A stretch of DNA of 42,296 bases from Limisphaerales bacterium (GCA_009773355.1 WRPG01000052.1:1-42296); one strand, 5' to 3'. Counted from the stretch's first letter, positions 1 through 10,945 are shown. A program made the numbers and translations. Notes: a model not told the origin generated them from the letters alone.

Positions 1-158
1 GTGCCGGGGCCGTAGCCCGGCGGCGGGGCGGCCGGCTGCGCTTGAAGCATCCCCGAAAGGGCAACGAACAGGGCGAAGGCAATCCGCGCGGCATCATTCC
101 GGGATCGCCCAGAAAAGGGTGCGCGTTCTGCGTGCGGAATCGGCGGTTGGAAGGGCAT
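1..158 (-). CDS. N-terminus of a putative secreted protein (partial, runs off left edge)
   Basis: An open reading frame enters the window from the left edge and is read leftward from an ATG at 158. About 52 codons are visible without a stop. After a polar stretch the translation shows a hydrophobic run (RIAFALFVALSGMLQAQ) followed by a Pro/Ala-rich segment (PAAPPPGYGPG), which looks like a signal peptide and a flexible secreted N-terminus. The hydrophobic core begins about 26 residues in, so the true start may be further downstream. The product cannot be named from this fragment. It lies on the same strand as the prepilin gene at 341-1111, separated by about 180 bases in which I see no other gene. 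Confidence 0.4.
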   Translation of the reverse strand, partial: MPFQPPIPHAERAPFSGRSRNDAARIAFALFVALSGMLQAQPAAPPPGYGPG

Positions 159-340
159 GGCTTGGACTGCGGGCCAGCCTACCGAGCCAGAACGCGGAAA
201 GTCAAAACTTTCAGCGCCACCGCTCGTAAGCCAAGGCCGTGCGCCGGCCGCGCAACCACCCCAAGCCAGCACCGGGCGGCCCTCGGAAGCCACGCGCTCG
301 CGGTCGGGCAGGCCGGGCAGCGGAATGGCTTGCCGACGGT

Positions 341-1111
341 TCAGAACCCGCTGGCCGTCGTTGAGGTCATCCGAATGTAGATTTTCGGCGGCGTGGGGGG
401 ATTCCAATTGGGCGTGCCCACCTTGCAGTCCCCGATGGGACCGTAGTCAGGGAGGGTGGCGGTCGTCCCGTTGCGCGGTGGCATTTTGAAATACTCGGCG
501 TGCCCGTCGGCCAGGCCCGCCTGAGCCCCGGCATTGTGGCGCGTGAGGCCGACGCCGTAATAGGCCGTGTTGCCCTGGTTCCAACTGTTCACCCGTATCC
601 AGTCCCAGTCGCCCACATACCAGTCGAAGTTGTTCATGCGCCGGGAGTCCTCGGTCTGGGTGAGATACACACTCGGGGTGTCGAGCTGGGAAGTCCGCAA
701 GGCCGGCCGGTTGGTCACCTGCATGATGTAGTTGTTGGCCACGTAATCCACCGGGTAGGGCAGGTTCCCATTCATCGCCACGTTGTCGTAGTGGCCGGGA
801 CATTTGTAGATCGTCACATTGCTGCCCAAATACGGGAGCAACAATTTGAACCAGACGTTGGGCAGTGCGAGTTGCGCATTCTCCGCTTGGGAGCCGGAGG
901 CGTAACGGTCATCGAAATCACCTGCATACAGGGCCAGGCCGAGCGCCATCTGCTTGTGGCTGTTGATGCACTTGATGGCCTGACCCTTGGCTTTCGCCTT
1001 CGAGAGCGCGGGCAAAAGCATCCCCGCCAGGATCGCGATGATGGCGATGACGACGAGGAGTTCAATCAATGTGAAGCCGACGGCGCGGAGGCGGATGGCA
1101 GGGGTTTTCAT
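341..1111 (-). CDS. Prepilin-like protein with H-X9-DG C-terminal motif
   Basis: A 256-residue type IV pilin/pseudopilin-like protein. The leader is short ([12 protein letters not shown]), with the prepilin peptidase site at G12-F13 followed by [20 protein letters not shown], a hydrophobic helix that serves as export signal and assembly helix. The C-terminal half carries the H-X9-DG signature (H192, D202, G203; ADGHAEYF) of a prepilin-like family that is strongly expanded in Verrucomicrobia and Planctomycetes. Family knowledge places such proteins at the cell envelope after cleavage and methylation; their individual roles are mostly unknown. It stands alone rather than in a pilus operon. A perfect 24-bp inverted repeat lies just upstream (1172-1260). 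Family assignment is firm; function is not. Confidence 0.9.
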   Translation of the reverse strand: MKTPAIRLRAVGFTLIELLVVIAIIAILAGMLLPALSKAKAKGQAIKCINSHKQMALGLALYAGDFDDRYASGSQAENAQLALPNVWFKLLLPYLGSNVTIYKCPGHYDNVAMNGNLPYPVDYVANNYIMQVTNRPALRTSQLDTPSVYLTQTEDSRRMNNFDWYVGDWDWIRVNSWNQGNTAYYGVGLTRHNAGAQAGLADGHAEYFKMPPRNGTTATLPDYGPIGDCKVGTPNWNPPTPPKIYIRMTSTTASGF

Positions 1112-1171
1112 GTGTGAAGCGTGAGTTCGACGGGGCTTGCCCGATTGGTGTTCAGGATCGTTCGCCCTCCG

Positions 1172-1260
1172 GTAGCAGCCGACGTGAGGAGGCTCTCATC
1201 CACTCGGAATTCGGATTGTGAACTTGCAGCATGTCAGAGCCTCCTCACGTCGGCTGCTAC
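1172..1260. repeat. Palindromic element, family 1 (intergenic copy)
   Basis: Perfect 24-bp inverted repeat: the left arm at 1172-1195 begins GTAGCAGCCGACGTGAGG and the right arm at 1237-1260 ends CACGTCGGCTGCTAC, around a 41-base loop. It fills the gap between the prepilin gene start (1111) and the end of acs (1268), so it could also act as an acs terminator hairpin, although no T-run follows. The same arm sequence recurs inside copA (19645-19714) and mfd (22384-22456), so this is a dispersed element rather than only a terminator. Confidence 0.85.
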
Positions 1261-1267
1261 GCGGGCC

Positions 1268-3220
<1,953 letters not shown>

Positions 3221-3312
3221 GTCGGTGACGAAAGTGCCCGGCATCTTAGGAGTGAGCCGCGAAGCGTCAACCCGCGAAAACACCAGCGCCCGTCGTCACC
3301 ACCAGCCGGCCG

Positions 3313-6225
3313 CTACTTCAGCGTCAGCACGAAGGCCTGGATGTCGGCGAGTTCCTGCGGGCTGAAGATGTCGCCCATCGGCGGCATCGGGGAAATCTTC
3401 AACTGCTCGAAACCCTTCGCCAGCACCTTGCTCGGCTCCAGCAGACTCTCGCGGATGTAGGCGGGCGTGCTGCGCGTGGCGACGCCATCGAGCGCCGGGC
3501 CAACGGTGCTGCCCTGGCCCTTGAGCGAGTGACAGAGGACGCACGCCGCCGGGTGCTTGTGGAAGAGTTCCGCGCCGCGCTTGGCATCGGCCACGACGGG
3601 TTTGCTGTCCTCCTCGGTCGGGAGCAGTTCGCACAGGCGCACGTCGTCGAAGTAACCGTCGCCCCGCGCGACGTGCAGGACGTTGATGCTGGCCTTGGTG
3701 CGGGCGCCGCTGTTGAAGACAACCTCGACCTCCGTCCAGTCGGACTCACGCCGGCGGACGGTCTCGGTCTCGGCGCGGCCGAGGTGATCGTTGAAGCTGA
3801 CCTTGCCCTGGAGCGCGTGCGTTTTCACCCAACCGGCGAGGCGATACTGCGTGTTCGGCTTCAAGGTCACGTCGGCGTAAAGGCTCGTGTCAGCCCCGTC
3901 GCGTGTGATGCAGCGGACGGCCTGCTTGCCGCCGTGGAACTGCCGCTCGCCGGTCACAACGGTCCATTCGGCCTTCTGCGTGCCTTCGTTCCGGCTGTAA
4001 TCACGGCGCTTCCAGCCTTCGGGCAGGCCGTCGCTGCCGAGCGTCTCGAAGCCGGGGTTCGGCAGCAGGTTCGGACCTTCGCGGTGGAGCTGCGCGCCGT
4101 GAAGCTTGGTGAGGATGCGGGTGATTTCCGCGAGCCACTCTTCCTTCTGGTTGGCCGGGTTGCGCGCGATGCTGGCGACGACGGTCTGAATCTGCTTCGT
4201 GTCCGAGAACTCCGCGGCCTTCACAAACGCGGCGAGTTTGGTGAGCGGGTCGGGGTCGCTCACGACGCCGGCGCTGAAGAAGTTGCCGATGGCGCGGGCG
4301 TCACGGCCCAGCGCGCGGGTGGCGTTGCGGCGGACGGCGGCATCACCGTGGTTCAAGGCGGCACGGTGGGTGGCGTCGTCGAGCTGGCCAAGGCCGTGCA
4401 GCGCCCACAGCGAATGCAGCGCGGCGAGCGGCGCGCTGTTGGTGACGGCCTGCTTGAGCGCGGGCACGGCGTCGGTCTTCCTGCCCTCGACCAGCAGGCG
4501 CTGCGCGGTGAGCCGCCAGAACTGGTTGTCGTTGCCGAGCGCGGCGACGAGCTGGGCGCTGCCTGCGCCCTTGAGCGAGGTGACGGCGGGCTGCTTTGCC
4601 TTGTCCCACACGACGCGGTAGATGCGGCCGCGAGCGTGATCGCGCAACGGGTTTTCATGCGCGCCGCCGACCCCGGTTTTGGCATCGTAACCGCCGCGGC
4701 CCGCGCTGGGCGTGGGGTTGTGCTGGATGATGAAGTTCTGGAAGTCGGCGAACCACACCGCGCCGTCGGGGCCGACCTCGGCGAAGACCGGCGACATCCA
4801 CTCGTCGCTGCTGGCGACGAGGTTGAAGCCATCCTTCGCCACGTAGCCCGCGCCGTCGCGCTGCACGTCCATGAGCGCGATGTTCTTCATGGTCGGCTCG
4901 CAGACCATCGCCTTGCCCTGCAGGCGCGGCGGGAGACTGCCGGAGTGGATGAACGCGCTGCCCGCCGCCGCCGTGAAGCCGCCAAAGACGTCCACCTGCC
5001 GGAAGTTGGGCGTGATGGTGTGGCACTTGTCCTCGACGTTGATGCGCTTGGCGGTCATGGCGCGCAGACCCTTGGGCACGATGGTCGCCGGGATGCCGCC
5101 GAAGAAAATGGGCGCGTTGTTCGCCGTGCCGCCGAACTGGTCGCCGAACTCGTTCGCGCTGTGGCCCCAGGCGTTGTTCGAGAATTGGTGCAGGAATTCC
5201 AGTGCCGAGCCGTCCGCCTTGAAGCGGAAAGTGCCCTGCGCGAAGCGAAGCTCCTTGCCGCCGACCGTGCCGTTGAAGCCGGAGTAGCCCACGCAGCCGT
5301 AAAGCCAGTTGTCGTAGCCGTAGTGGAGGCTGTTCGCCTGCGCGTGCGTGTCGTTCACGCCCCAGCCGGTCATGATCTCTTGGCGCACGTCGGCCTTGTC
5401 GTCGCCATCCGTGTCTTTGAGAAAGAGAAAGCGCGGCGGTTGCGAGACGATGATGCCGCCGTTGGCGAAGACGAGGCTCGTGGGGATGTTCAACTTGTCC
5501 GCGAAGAGGGTGAACTTGTCCGCCTTGCCGTCGCCGTTGGTGTCCTCGCAAACCTTGATGCTGTCGCGGCCCTGGCCGTCGGGCCGCACGTCGTGCGGGT
5601 AGTCGCGCGTCTCGCAAACCCAGAGACGGCCGCGCTCGTCCCACGCGAAGGCGATGGGCTTGGCGATGTCCGGTTCGGCGGCGAAAAGCTGGAGGCGCAG
5701 GTCGGCGGGCACCTGCGTGCGTTCCATGCTGCCCTTCGCGCTGAAAGGATGCTGGAAGGTGAGCGGCTGCGGGCGGCGCTCGTAGTTGGCGACGGTCGGG
5801 CTGGTCTCGCGCTTCTCCGGCTCGCGCTGGGCCAGGAACTTCTCCCACTCGGCGACACGTTTGGCACCTGCGGTGGCGAGGAGTCTGGCGCGGGCGGCCT
5901 TGAGGAATTCAGCGTCGGCCCACTGCTGCTCGTCGGCGGGGAACTCCACCTTCACGAGCTTCGCGGCCGGCAGCGCCGGGAAGGCGTCCACCGGCGCGTC
6001 GAGCAGCACGGCGTCGAACTTCGCGACGAACTCCGGGGTGGCGGCCCGCGCGCCAGACACATAGTCGAACCAGATGGCGTCGCGCCCGAACTCGCGCATC
6101 AGGACATGGCAGCGCATCCGGGGCGTGCGCTCCTCGGTTCCGCAGTAGAGGACACGGATGGGGCTGGCGGGGGCGGCGAGGACGCCGAGCAGGACGGCCA
6201 GCAGGGTGAGGGCTGATTTGTTCAT
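3313..6225 (-). CDS. PVC-type membrane-bound dehydrogenase with C-terminal cytochrome c (CxxCH) domain
   Basis: A 970-residue exported multidomain protein. In order: signal peptide (MNKSALTLLAVLLGVLAAPA); a ThuA-like N-terminal segment of about 150 residues (IRVLYCGTEERTPRM...FDAVLLDAP); a beta-propeller of the sorbosone/glucose-dehydrogenase-like PVC N-terminal type with Asp-rich loops (EDTNGDGKAD, KDTDGDDKAD) likely to bind calcium; a helical HEAT-like region; a jelly-roll carbohydrate-binding-like module (NLLPNPGFE...YRLAGWVKTH); and a class I cytochrome c domain with heme site CVLCH (C895, C898, H899) and a likely axial Met in SPMPPMGD. Such proteins are abundant in Planctomycetes and Verrucomicrobia and are thought to oxidise sugars or polyols in the periplasm, but substrates are unproven. 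The start at 6225 was chosen because it begins the signal peptide. Confidence 0.9.
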   Translation of the reverse strand: MNKSALTLLAVLLGVLAAPASPIRVLYCGTEERTPRMRCHVLMREFGRDAIWFDYVSGARAATPEFVAKFDAVLLDAPVDAFPALPAAKLVKVEFPADEQQWADAEFLKAARARLLATAGAKRVAEWEKFLAQREPEKRETSPTVANYERRPQPLTFQHPFSAKGSMERTQVPADLRLQLFAAEPDIAKPIAFAWDERGRLWVCETRDYPHDVRPDGQGRDSIKVCEDTNGDGKADKFTLFADKLNIPTSLVFANGGIIVSQPPRFLFLKDTDGDDKADVRQEIMTGWGVNDTHAQANSLHYGYDNWLYGCVGYSGFNGTVGGKELRFAQGTFRFKADGSALEFLHQFSNNAWGHSANEFGDQFGGTANNAPIFFGGIPATIVPKGLRAMTAKRINVEDKCHTITPNFRQVDVFGGFTAAAGSAFIHSGSLPPRLQGKAMVCEPTMKNIALMDVQRDGAGYVAKDGFNLVASSDEWMSPVFAEVGPDGAVWFADFQNFIIQHNPTPSAGRGGYDAKTGVGGAHENPLRDHARGRIYRVVWDKAKQPAVTSLKGAGSAQLVAALGNDNQFWRLTAQRLLVEGRKTDAVPALKQAVTNSAPLAALHSLWALHGLGQLDDATHRAALNHGDAAVRRNATRALGRDARAIGNFFSAGVVSDPDPLTKLAAFVKAAEFSDTKQIQTVVASIARNPANQKEEWLAEITRILTKLHGAQLHREGPNLLPNPGFETLGSDGLPEGWKRRDYSRNEGTQKAEWTVVTGERQFHGGKQAVRCITRDGADTSLYADVTLKPNTQYRLAGWVKTHALQGKVSFNDHLGRAETETVRRRESDWTEVEVVFNSGARTKASINVLHVARGDGYFDDVRLCELLPTEEDSKPVVADAKRGAELFHKHPAACVLCHSLKGQGSTVGPALDGVATRSTPAYIRESLLEPSKVLAKGFEQLKISPMPPMGDIFSPQELADIQAFVLTLK

Positions 6226-6351
6226 AAGCTGAGTCGGCGCGCAGCGTAGGCGCAATGGCCCTTGTCAGGCCACGATGAAAGAGATCGCCCATCCCTGAAG
6301 CAGGCGGCGGGCGCGATGAATGGAGCGGAGACAGCCATGCGGGCACGCGGG

Positions 6352-7068
6352 TCAAAACTCCCAGCGCGGCAACTGTCCGGCGGCGCCGTTGCCGAAGGCA
6401 TTGGTCATCTGCGCGTGGTTGCGCCAGCCCGCATGCCCGTCGAGGAAGGCGATGTTCCCGCCGGCGGGGCGGATGCTGTTCAGGTGCGCGGTGCGGTTGA
6501 GGAGGGTGCCTTGCACCCGGTTGTAGCTGCCGCCCTGCGACATGGTGGGATCCACGATGATCTCCTGGTCCACAGGATTTTTTGGGGTGTTGAAGGTGTT
6601 GGACACCTGTAATGAAGCCGGCAGCGCGCGGGTCTCCAGCAGCAGGGGCACGTAGCCGATGATGCTGAAGTTGGCGTTGAAGTTCCAGGACTGGTCGCGG
6701 TCGTTCAGATTGCTGTAGGACGGACAGTAATAGACCTCCTTGGTGGGGCCGAAGCGCGTGAAGTTGGTGATGGCGTGCTTGGCCACGTCCCACGGCCAGC
6801 CGCCGACCAGCGCGTTGGACTGCGTGCGGGCGACGCTGATGATCTTGTTCTCGTGCTCGTCCGCATAGAGCACGACCGCGAGTCCGAACTGGCGGATGTT
6901 GCTCAGACACTTGGTGCGCTTGGCGGATTCCTTCGCCTTCGAGAGCGCGGGCAAGAGCATCCCGGCGAGGATGGCGATGATCGCGATGACGACGAGGAGT
7001 TCGATGAGCGTGAACGCGCCGCGCCGGTTGGGACGGCGCGGCGCGCGGGGTTGGGAGCGGTTGGTCAT
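6352..7068 (-). CDS. Prepilin-like protein, H-X9-DG-like family
   Basis: A 238-residue prepilin-like protein. The leader is basic ([18 protein letters not shown]), followed by [18 protein letters not shown] and [17 protein letters not shown]. The C-terminus has the related DG element ([10 protein letters not shown]), here with a longer spacing from the nearest upstream His ([12 protein letters not shown]) than the canonical nine residues. The start at 7068 was chosen because it gives a normal charged leader; the longer frame (from 7143) would start inside the upstream operator-like element. That element, at 7141-7173 and 72 bases from the start, is also found upstream of the next gene (7289-8098), so the two are probably co-regulated, plausibly by the XylR-like protein at 8291-9427. 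Confidence 0.88.
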   Translation of the reverse strand: MTNRSQPRAPRRPNRRGAFTLIELLVVIAIIAILAGMLLPALSKAKESAKRTKCLSNIRQFGLAVVLYADEHENKIISVARTQSNALVGGWPWDVAKHAITNFTRFGPTKEVYYCPSYSNLNDRDQSWNFNANFSIIGYVPLLLETRALPASLQVSNTFNTPKNPVDQEIIVDPTMSQGGSYNRVQGTLLNRTAHLNSIRPAGGNIAFLDGHAGWRNHAQMTNAFGNGAAGQLPRWEF

Positions 7069-7140
7069 GGTTGGTGGTGCGGTTGGTGGTTGGTGGCCGT
7101 TATCAGGGGGCGGAACGTAGGGAGGCAGGCAGGCCCGCGC

Positions 7141-7173
7141 CATGAGGTTTAGCGCAAATGAATTGAGATATTT
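7141..7173 (-). promoter_or_regulatory. Candidate AraC-family operator, copy B
   Basis: A 33-base element that matches 28 of 33 positions with the copy at 8164-8196. On the plus strand it contains TGAGGT and TGAGAT exactly 21 bases apart around the core TTTAGCGCA. Direct half-sites two helical turns apart are typical of AraC-family binding. It lies 72 bases upstream of the prepilin gene start at 7068. Binding by the nearby XylR-like protein is inferred; a shared core promoter is an alternative reading. Confidence 0.55.
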
Positions 7174-7228
7174 CGTCGCGGGCGGACGCGGCGGCCCGGC
7201 GGCAGTTACCGCCCCCCCGAAAACGGCA

Positions 7229-7248
7229 GAGCCGCCTGGCGGCGGCTC
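7229..7248 (-). terminator. Possible intrinsic terminator of the prepilin gene 7289-8098
   Basis: An 8-bp perfect GC stem (GAGCCGCC / GGCGGCTC) with a 4-base loop lies 40 bases past the stop codon of the minus-strand gene. Read on the minus strand it is followed shortly by TTTT. The T-tract is short, so termination strength is uncertain. Confidence 0.35.
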
Positions 7249-7288
7249 GGCGTGAATCGTGGTTGCGCGGATTGGCTCCGCTGGCGGG

Positions 7289-8098
7289 CTACAGCGGCGA
7301 GCGCTGGAGGGGATCCCAGTAGCGCGCGTTCTTGATGCTGGCGGGGGTCGTGGTGGGATTCCGGGGCGGGTTGATGTTCTCGTCCTTGCGCGACTCGGTG
7401 TGGCCGTCGTTGAACGACACCATGCCCTGGCCGCGGTGGCGGTTCGGGTCCACGCCCTCGAAGCCCCTCGGCGTGCCGGTCATTCCGGCATTGGGCCACC
7501 AGAAGCTCGTGCTCCAGGTCACGGCGGTGGTGGGCATGGACTCGCCCGTGACCATGCTCTCGGCGGGATTCACGACCTGGGTCCGGCGGAAGTTGTCCTG
7601 CGAGGCCATGTTGACGCCGCCGAAGCTCGCGTTGGCGGGCGCGTTGGGCCGCGTCCCATGCCAGTAGCCGTTGTAGGCGTAGGCCGCGCGGTGGACGGTG
7701 AAGGCCCAGGTCCACGTCACTCCCTGGTCCACCCGGCTCCCTTTCAGCATCGGACAGAGAAAGATGTTCGTGTGCTGGACCCGGCCCATGATGTGCGGCC
7801 CCCACCAGTCATCGAGCACGGTGGTGGTGTTCGGCGCGCCGTTCTTGTTGTTGCGATGCCACGGATACACGTCGCTGCCATCGTCCGTGTAGAGCTGCAT
7901 ATACACGCCGATCTGCTTGTTGTTGTTCACGCAGACGGTGCGCTGGCCCTTCTCCTTGGCCTTGGAGAGCGCGGGCAGCAGCATTCCGGCGAGGATCGCG
8001 ATGATGGCAATGACCACGAGCAGCTCGATGAGCGTGAAGCCGCCCCGGGCGGGGCGGGCGGCGGCTGGCAGGGAGGAAGAACGGAGGGCGGACTTCAT
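7289..8098 (-). CDS. Prepilin-like protein with H-X9-DG C-terminal motif
   Basis: A 269-residue prepilin-like protein. The leader [20 protein letters not shown] is cut at G20-F21, followed by [18 protein letters not shown] and [14 protein letters not shown]. The C-terminus has the canonical H-X9-DG ([12 protein letters not shown], then HTES). The start at 8098 gives a normal leader; extending upstream to 8263 would add 55 residues rich in Pro and Lys and would read through the operator-like element at 8164-8196, which sits 65 bases upstream. The gene is divergent from the XylR-like regulator at 8291, with a 192-base shared intergenic region, an arrangement that often signals control of the neighbour by the regulator. 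Confidence 0.9.
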   Translation of the reverse strand: MKSALRSSSLPAAARPARGGFTLIELLVVIAIIAILAGMLLPALSKAKEKGQRTVCVNNNKQIGVYMQLYTDDGSDVYPWHRNNKNGAPNTTTVLDDWWGPHIMGRVQHTNIFLCPMLKGSRVDQGVTWTWAFTVHRAAYAYNGYWHGTRPNAPANASFGGVNMASQDNFRRTQVVNPAESMVTGESMPTTAVTWSTSFWWPNAGMTGTPRGFEGVDPNRHRGQGMVSFNDGHTESRKDENINPPRNPTTTPASIKNARYWDPLQRSPL

Positions 8099-8163
8099 GG
8101 CGTGGGCAGTCGGTGCTTTCTTCGGGCTTGCCGGGGAACCTGCGCCCGGCCACCGGCATCGGC

Positions 8164-8196
8164 CATGAGATTTAGCGCATTTGATTTGAGATTTTT
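8164..8196 (-). promoter_or_regulatory. Candidate AraC-family operator, copy A
   Basis: Matches 28 of 33 bases with the element at 7141-7173. TGAGAT occurs twice, exactly 21 bases apart, around TTTAGCGCA. It lies 65 bases upstream of the prepilin gene (start 8098) and 94 bases upstream of the divergent XylR-like gene (start 8291), so it could serve both. It is followed at once by a short GC hairpin (8199-8217). The role is inferred from position, conservation and half-site spacing. Confidence 0.6.
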
Positions 8197-8290
8197 CCCA
8201 GCCCGCCTGGCGGGCTGATGGTTCGGCAAGATGATTGCCGGAAGGCGTTCCTTGGTTCAGCATCCGTCACCGTCACACCATGCCGCCACG

Positions 8291-9427
8291 ATGAAGCAAG
8301 TCGCCCTCCTCATCGAAACCTCGAACGCCTATGCGCGCGGGCTGCTGCGCGGCGTGGTGGCCTACCTGCGCGAGCACGAGCCGTGGTCGCTCCACCTCGC
8401 CGAGCACGGGCGCGGCGACCGCCCGCCGAGCTGGCTCGCCTCCTGGTGCGGCGACGGCATCCTGGCGCGCATCGAGACGCCCGCGATGGCCCGCGCGCTG
8501 CGGCGCATCAAGGCCCCCATCGTGGACGTGAGCGCGGCGCGGCTCATCCCGGCGCTCCCGTGGTTCGAGACGGATGACGCGGCCATCGCCCAGATGGCCT
8601 TCGAGCATCTCCGCGACCGGGGCTACCGGCACTTTGCCTACTGCGGGGACACTCGCTTCAACTGGTCCAACTGGCGCGGTGAGCACTTCCAGCGCGCCGT
8701 GGCGGCCGAGGGCGGCGAATGCCACTTCTACCAGCCCGCGCGCCACTTCCGACCGGACGACGCCGCGCAAGGCGACGATCTCGTGCGCTGGCTCCGCAAG
8801 CTGCCCAAGCCCGTCGGCGTCATGGCCTGCTACGACCTGCACGGGCGGCAGCTCCTCGACGCGTGCCGCCGCGCGGGCATCGCCGTGCCGGACGAGGTGG
8901 CCGTCATCAGCGTGGATAACGACGAGGTGCTCTGCGAACTCTCACATCCGCCGCTCACCAGCGTCATCCCCAACACCCACCGCACCGGTTACGAGGCCGC
9001 CGCGCTGCTCGACGAGTTGATGGCGGGCCGCAAGCTCCGCGCCGAGACGCGCCTCGTGCCGCCGGTCGGCGTCGCCGCTCGCCAGAGCACCAGTTCGCTC
9101 GCCATTGAGGACCGGCAGACGGCGCTGGCCGTGCGCTTCATCCGGGAAAAAGCCTGCTCCGGCATCAACGTCTCCGACGTGCTCCAGGCCGTGCCGCAAT
9201 CGCGCCGGCTGCTGGAAAGCCGCTTCCGCCGCCTCCTGGGCCGCACGCCGCATGAGGAGATTCTCCGCGTGCAGCTCGATCGTGTGAAGCAACTCCTCGT
9301 GGAAACCGACCTGCCGCTTTCGGAAGTCGCCGAGCGCGCTGGTTTCGCGCATGTGGAATACCTCAGCGTCGTCTTCAAGCGCGAAACCGGCATCCCGCCC
9401 AGCGCCTTTCGCCGGGCGAACCGGTAG
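8291..9427 (+). CDS. XylR-type transcriptional regulator (LacI-like sensor + AraC HTH)
   Basis: A 378-residue cytoplasmic regulator. Residues 1 to about 265 resemble the periplasmic-binding-protein fold used as sugar sensor in LacI/XylR proteins (VALLIETSNAYARGLLRGV at the start; GVMACYDLHGRQLLDACRRAGIAVPDEVAVISVDNDE). The last 100 or so residues form an AraC-type double helix-turn-helix (INVSDVLQAVPQSRRLLESR and SEVAERAGFAHVEYLSVVFKRETG). This layout matches E. coli XylR, but the ligand cannot be assigned. The start at 8291 (MKQVALLI) was preferred over 8231, which adds 20 residues before the sensor fold. It is divergent from a prepilin gene and sits next to two copies of a conserved operator-like element. 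A similar pairing of XylR-type regulators with lone prepilins suggests sugar- or polymer-responsive control of surface proteins, as inference. Confidence 0.88.
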   Translation: MKQVALLIETSNAYARGLLRGVVAYLREHEPWSLHLAEHGRGDRPPSWLASWCGDGILARIETPAMARALRRIKAPIVDVSAARLIPALPWFETDDAAIAQMAFEHLRDRGYRHFAYCGDTRFNWSNWRGEHFQRAVAAEGGECHFYQPARHFRPDDAAQGDDLVRWLRKLPKPVGVMACYDLHGRQLLDACRRAGIAVPDEVAVISVDNDEVLCELSHPPLTSVIPNTHRTGYEAAALLDELMAGRKLRAETRLVPPVGVAARQSTSSLAIEDRQTALAVRFIREKACSGINVSDVLQAVPQSRRLLESRFRRLLGRTPHEEILRVQLDRVKQLLVETDLPLSEVAERAGFAHVEYLSVVFKRETGIPPSAFRRANR

Positions 9428-9468
9428 GGTGCTCCCAGCTCTTGGCCCGGCGGACTCCCGAGATCGGG

Positions 9469-10845
9469 TCAGTTCGCCAGATACTCCCGCGGGTCGGTTA
9501 CCTTGCCGGTGATGGCGCTGGCGGCGACGGTCGCGGGGCTGGCGAGATAAACTTCGCTTTCCTTGCTGCCCATGCGGCCGGGGAAGTTGCGGTTCGTGGC
9601 GCTGATGCACTTGAGGCCGCCCTGGTTCATGCGGCCAAACGTGTCCACCGGGCCGCCGAGACAGGCAGAGCAGCCGGCGTTTTCCGTCATGCGCACGCCG
9701 GCGTTTTCGAGAATCTGCCAAATCGTCTCATTGCCCCAGCGCGTGGTTTGCAACTCGTGGACGATGTCCGGCGTCGCAGGCACGCCGAAGGTGTCGATGC
9801 TGACCTTGTGCCCGCGCAGGACGCGTGCGAACTCAACGAAGTCGCTCGTCTTGCCGCCGGTGCAGGAGCCGACGTAGGCGCGGTCGAGCTTCATGCCGTT
9901 CATCTGCTTGGCCGTCTTGCGCTGGCCGGGGTCGGGATGGCACGCGACGGTCGGCTCCAGCTTGCTGAGATCAATGACGGTCTCGTAACAGAACTTCTGC
10001 TCGCGGTCCGGCTCCACGGGTTCGTAGGCGGTCTTGGTGCCGTTGAGCTTGGTGCGGGCGTCCACGTATTCGGCAGTGCGGGCGTCGAACTCGAAGATGG
10101 CGTTCTTGCCGCCGGCCTCGATGGCCATGTTCGCGATGGTCATGCGGTCGTCCATCGAGAGCGTGGCGATGCCGGGACCGTCGAACTGCATCGCGCGATA
10201 GGTCGCACCGTCAAAGCCGATTTCGCCGATGACGTGCAGAATGATGTCCTTCGCCATCACGCCGGGCTGGAGCCTGCCTTCGAGGCGGAAGCGCATCGTC
10301 TCGGGCACCTTGATGAGCAACTTGCCCGTGCCCATCACGAAGCCCGCGTCCGTGTTGCCGATGCCGGTGGCGAACTCGTTGAACGCGCCGGCCATGCAGG
10401 TGTGCGAATCGGTGCCGAAAAGCACTTCGCCGGGACGCGTGTGGCCCTTGGCTGGGAGCGCAGTGTGGCAGACGCCGGCGTATTGGGAGCCGTATTGGCG
10501 CTTGGTGTTGCCCTTCGTGGCGTCGAACTTCCAGTGCCCGTTCGGGTCGTCAATCACGTCGTAGAAGTAGGGCAGGCCCTGCTCGCGCACGAAATCGCGG
10601 AGGATGTCCACGTTGCGGTTGGACATCGAGTCGGCGGTGAAGATGTAGTGGTCGGGGATGATGACGACGCGCTGCTTGTCCCAGACCTTGGCGGTCTGGC
10701 CAAACTCGCGCTTGAACACGCCGATGGTCCCCGGCCCGCACACGTCGTGCGTCATCAGGACATCGGCCTTCACCCAGATGTTGTCGCCCGCCTGCACGGC
10801 GGCTTTGCCGGCGGCGCGGGCGAGGAGTTTCTCAGTCAGCGTCAT
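9469..10845 (-). CDS. Aconitase-family dehydratase, large subunit (LeuC/HacA-like)
   Basis: A 458-residue member of the aconitase superfamily, closest in look to the large subunit of 3-isopropylmalate dehydratase or homoaconitase, which binds a 4Fe-4S cluster and isomerises a hydroxy-diacid. The cluster ligands are present: C328 (GSCTGG), C392 and C395 (GCSACLGG). GTDSHTC and MTHDVCGPG are further family motifs. It has an unusual segment of about 20 residues (NGHWKFDATKGNTKRQYG) before the conserved GVCHTALP, longer than in typical LeuC. The small (swivel) subunit gene leuD is not adjacent and no other leucine gene is in the window. It is convergent with the regulator gene (41 bases apart). 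Substrate is uncertain, so no symbol is given. Confidence 0.85.
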   Translation of the reverse strand: MTLTEKLLARAAGKAAVQAGDNIWVKADVLMTHDVCGPGTIGVFKREFGQTAKVWDKQRVVIIPDHYIFTADSMSNRNVDILRDFVREQGLPYFYDVIDDPNGHWKFDATKGNTKRQYGSQYAGVCHTALPAKGHTRPGEVLFGTDSHTCMAGAFNEFATGIGNTDAGFVMGTGKLLIKVPETMRFRLEGRLQPGVMAKDIILHVIGEIGFDGATYRAMQFDGPGIATLSMDDRMTIANMAIEAGGKNAIFEFDARTAEYVDARTKLNGTKTAYEPVEPDREQKFCYETVIDLSKLEPTVACHPDPGQRKTAKQMNGMKLDRAYVGSCTGGKTSDFVEFARVLRGHKVSIDTFGVPATPDIVHELQTTRWGNETIWQILENAGVRMTENAGCSACLGGPVDTFGRMNQGGLKCISATNRNFPGRMGSKESEVYLASPATVAASAITGKVTDPREYLAN

Positions 10846-10945
10846 AACAGGGGCGGCACGTTACCGGTCAGGCAAGGCCGGTGCAATCGGAGAAACGCGC
10901 TGCGGACGCTTGCCGCGACAGCGTCCCCGCGCCAGACTGACGCGC

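Noticed and set aside
1172-1260. Intergenic inverted repeat considered as a simple acs terminator
   Set aside because: No T-run follows, and the same arms occur inside two genes, so a dispersed element is the better reading, although a terminator effect is possible.
3529-6216. Very long plus-strand open frame opposite the cytochrome protein gene
   Set aside because: It lacks domain motifs, is a run of Ala/Arg/Val/Asp typical of antisense frames in GC-rich DNA, and the minus strand has clear domains.
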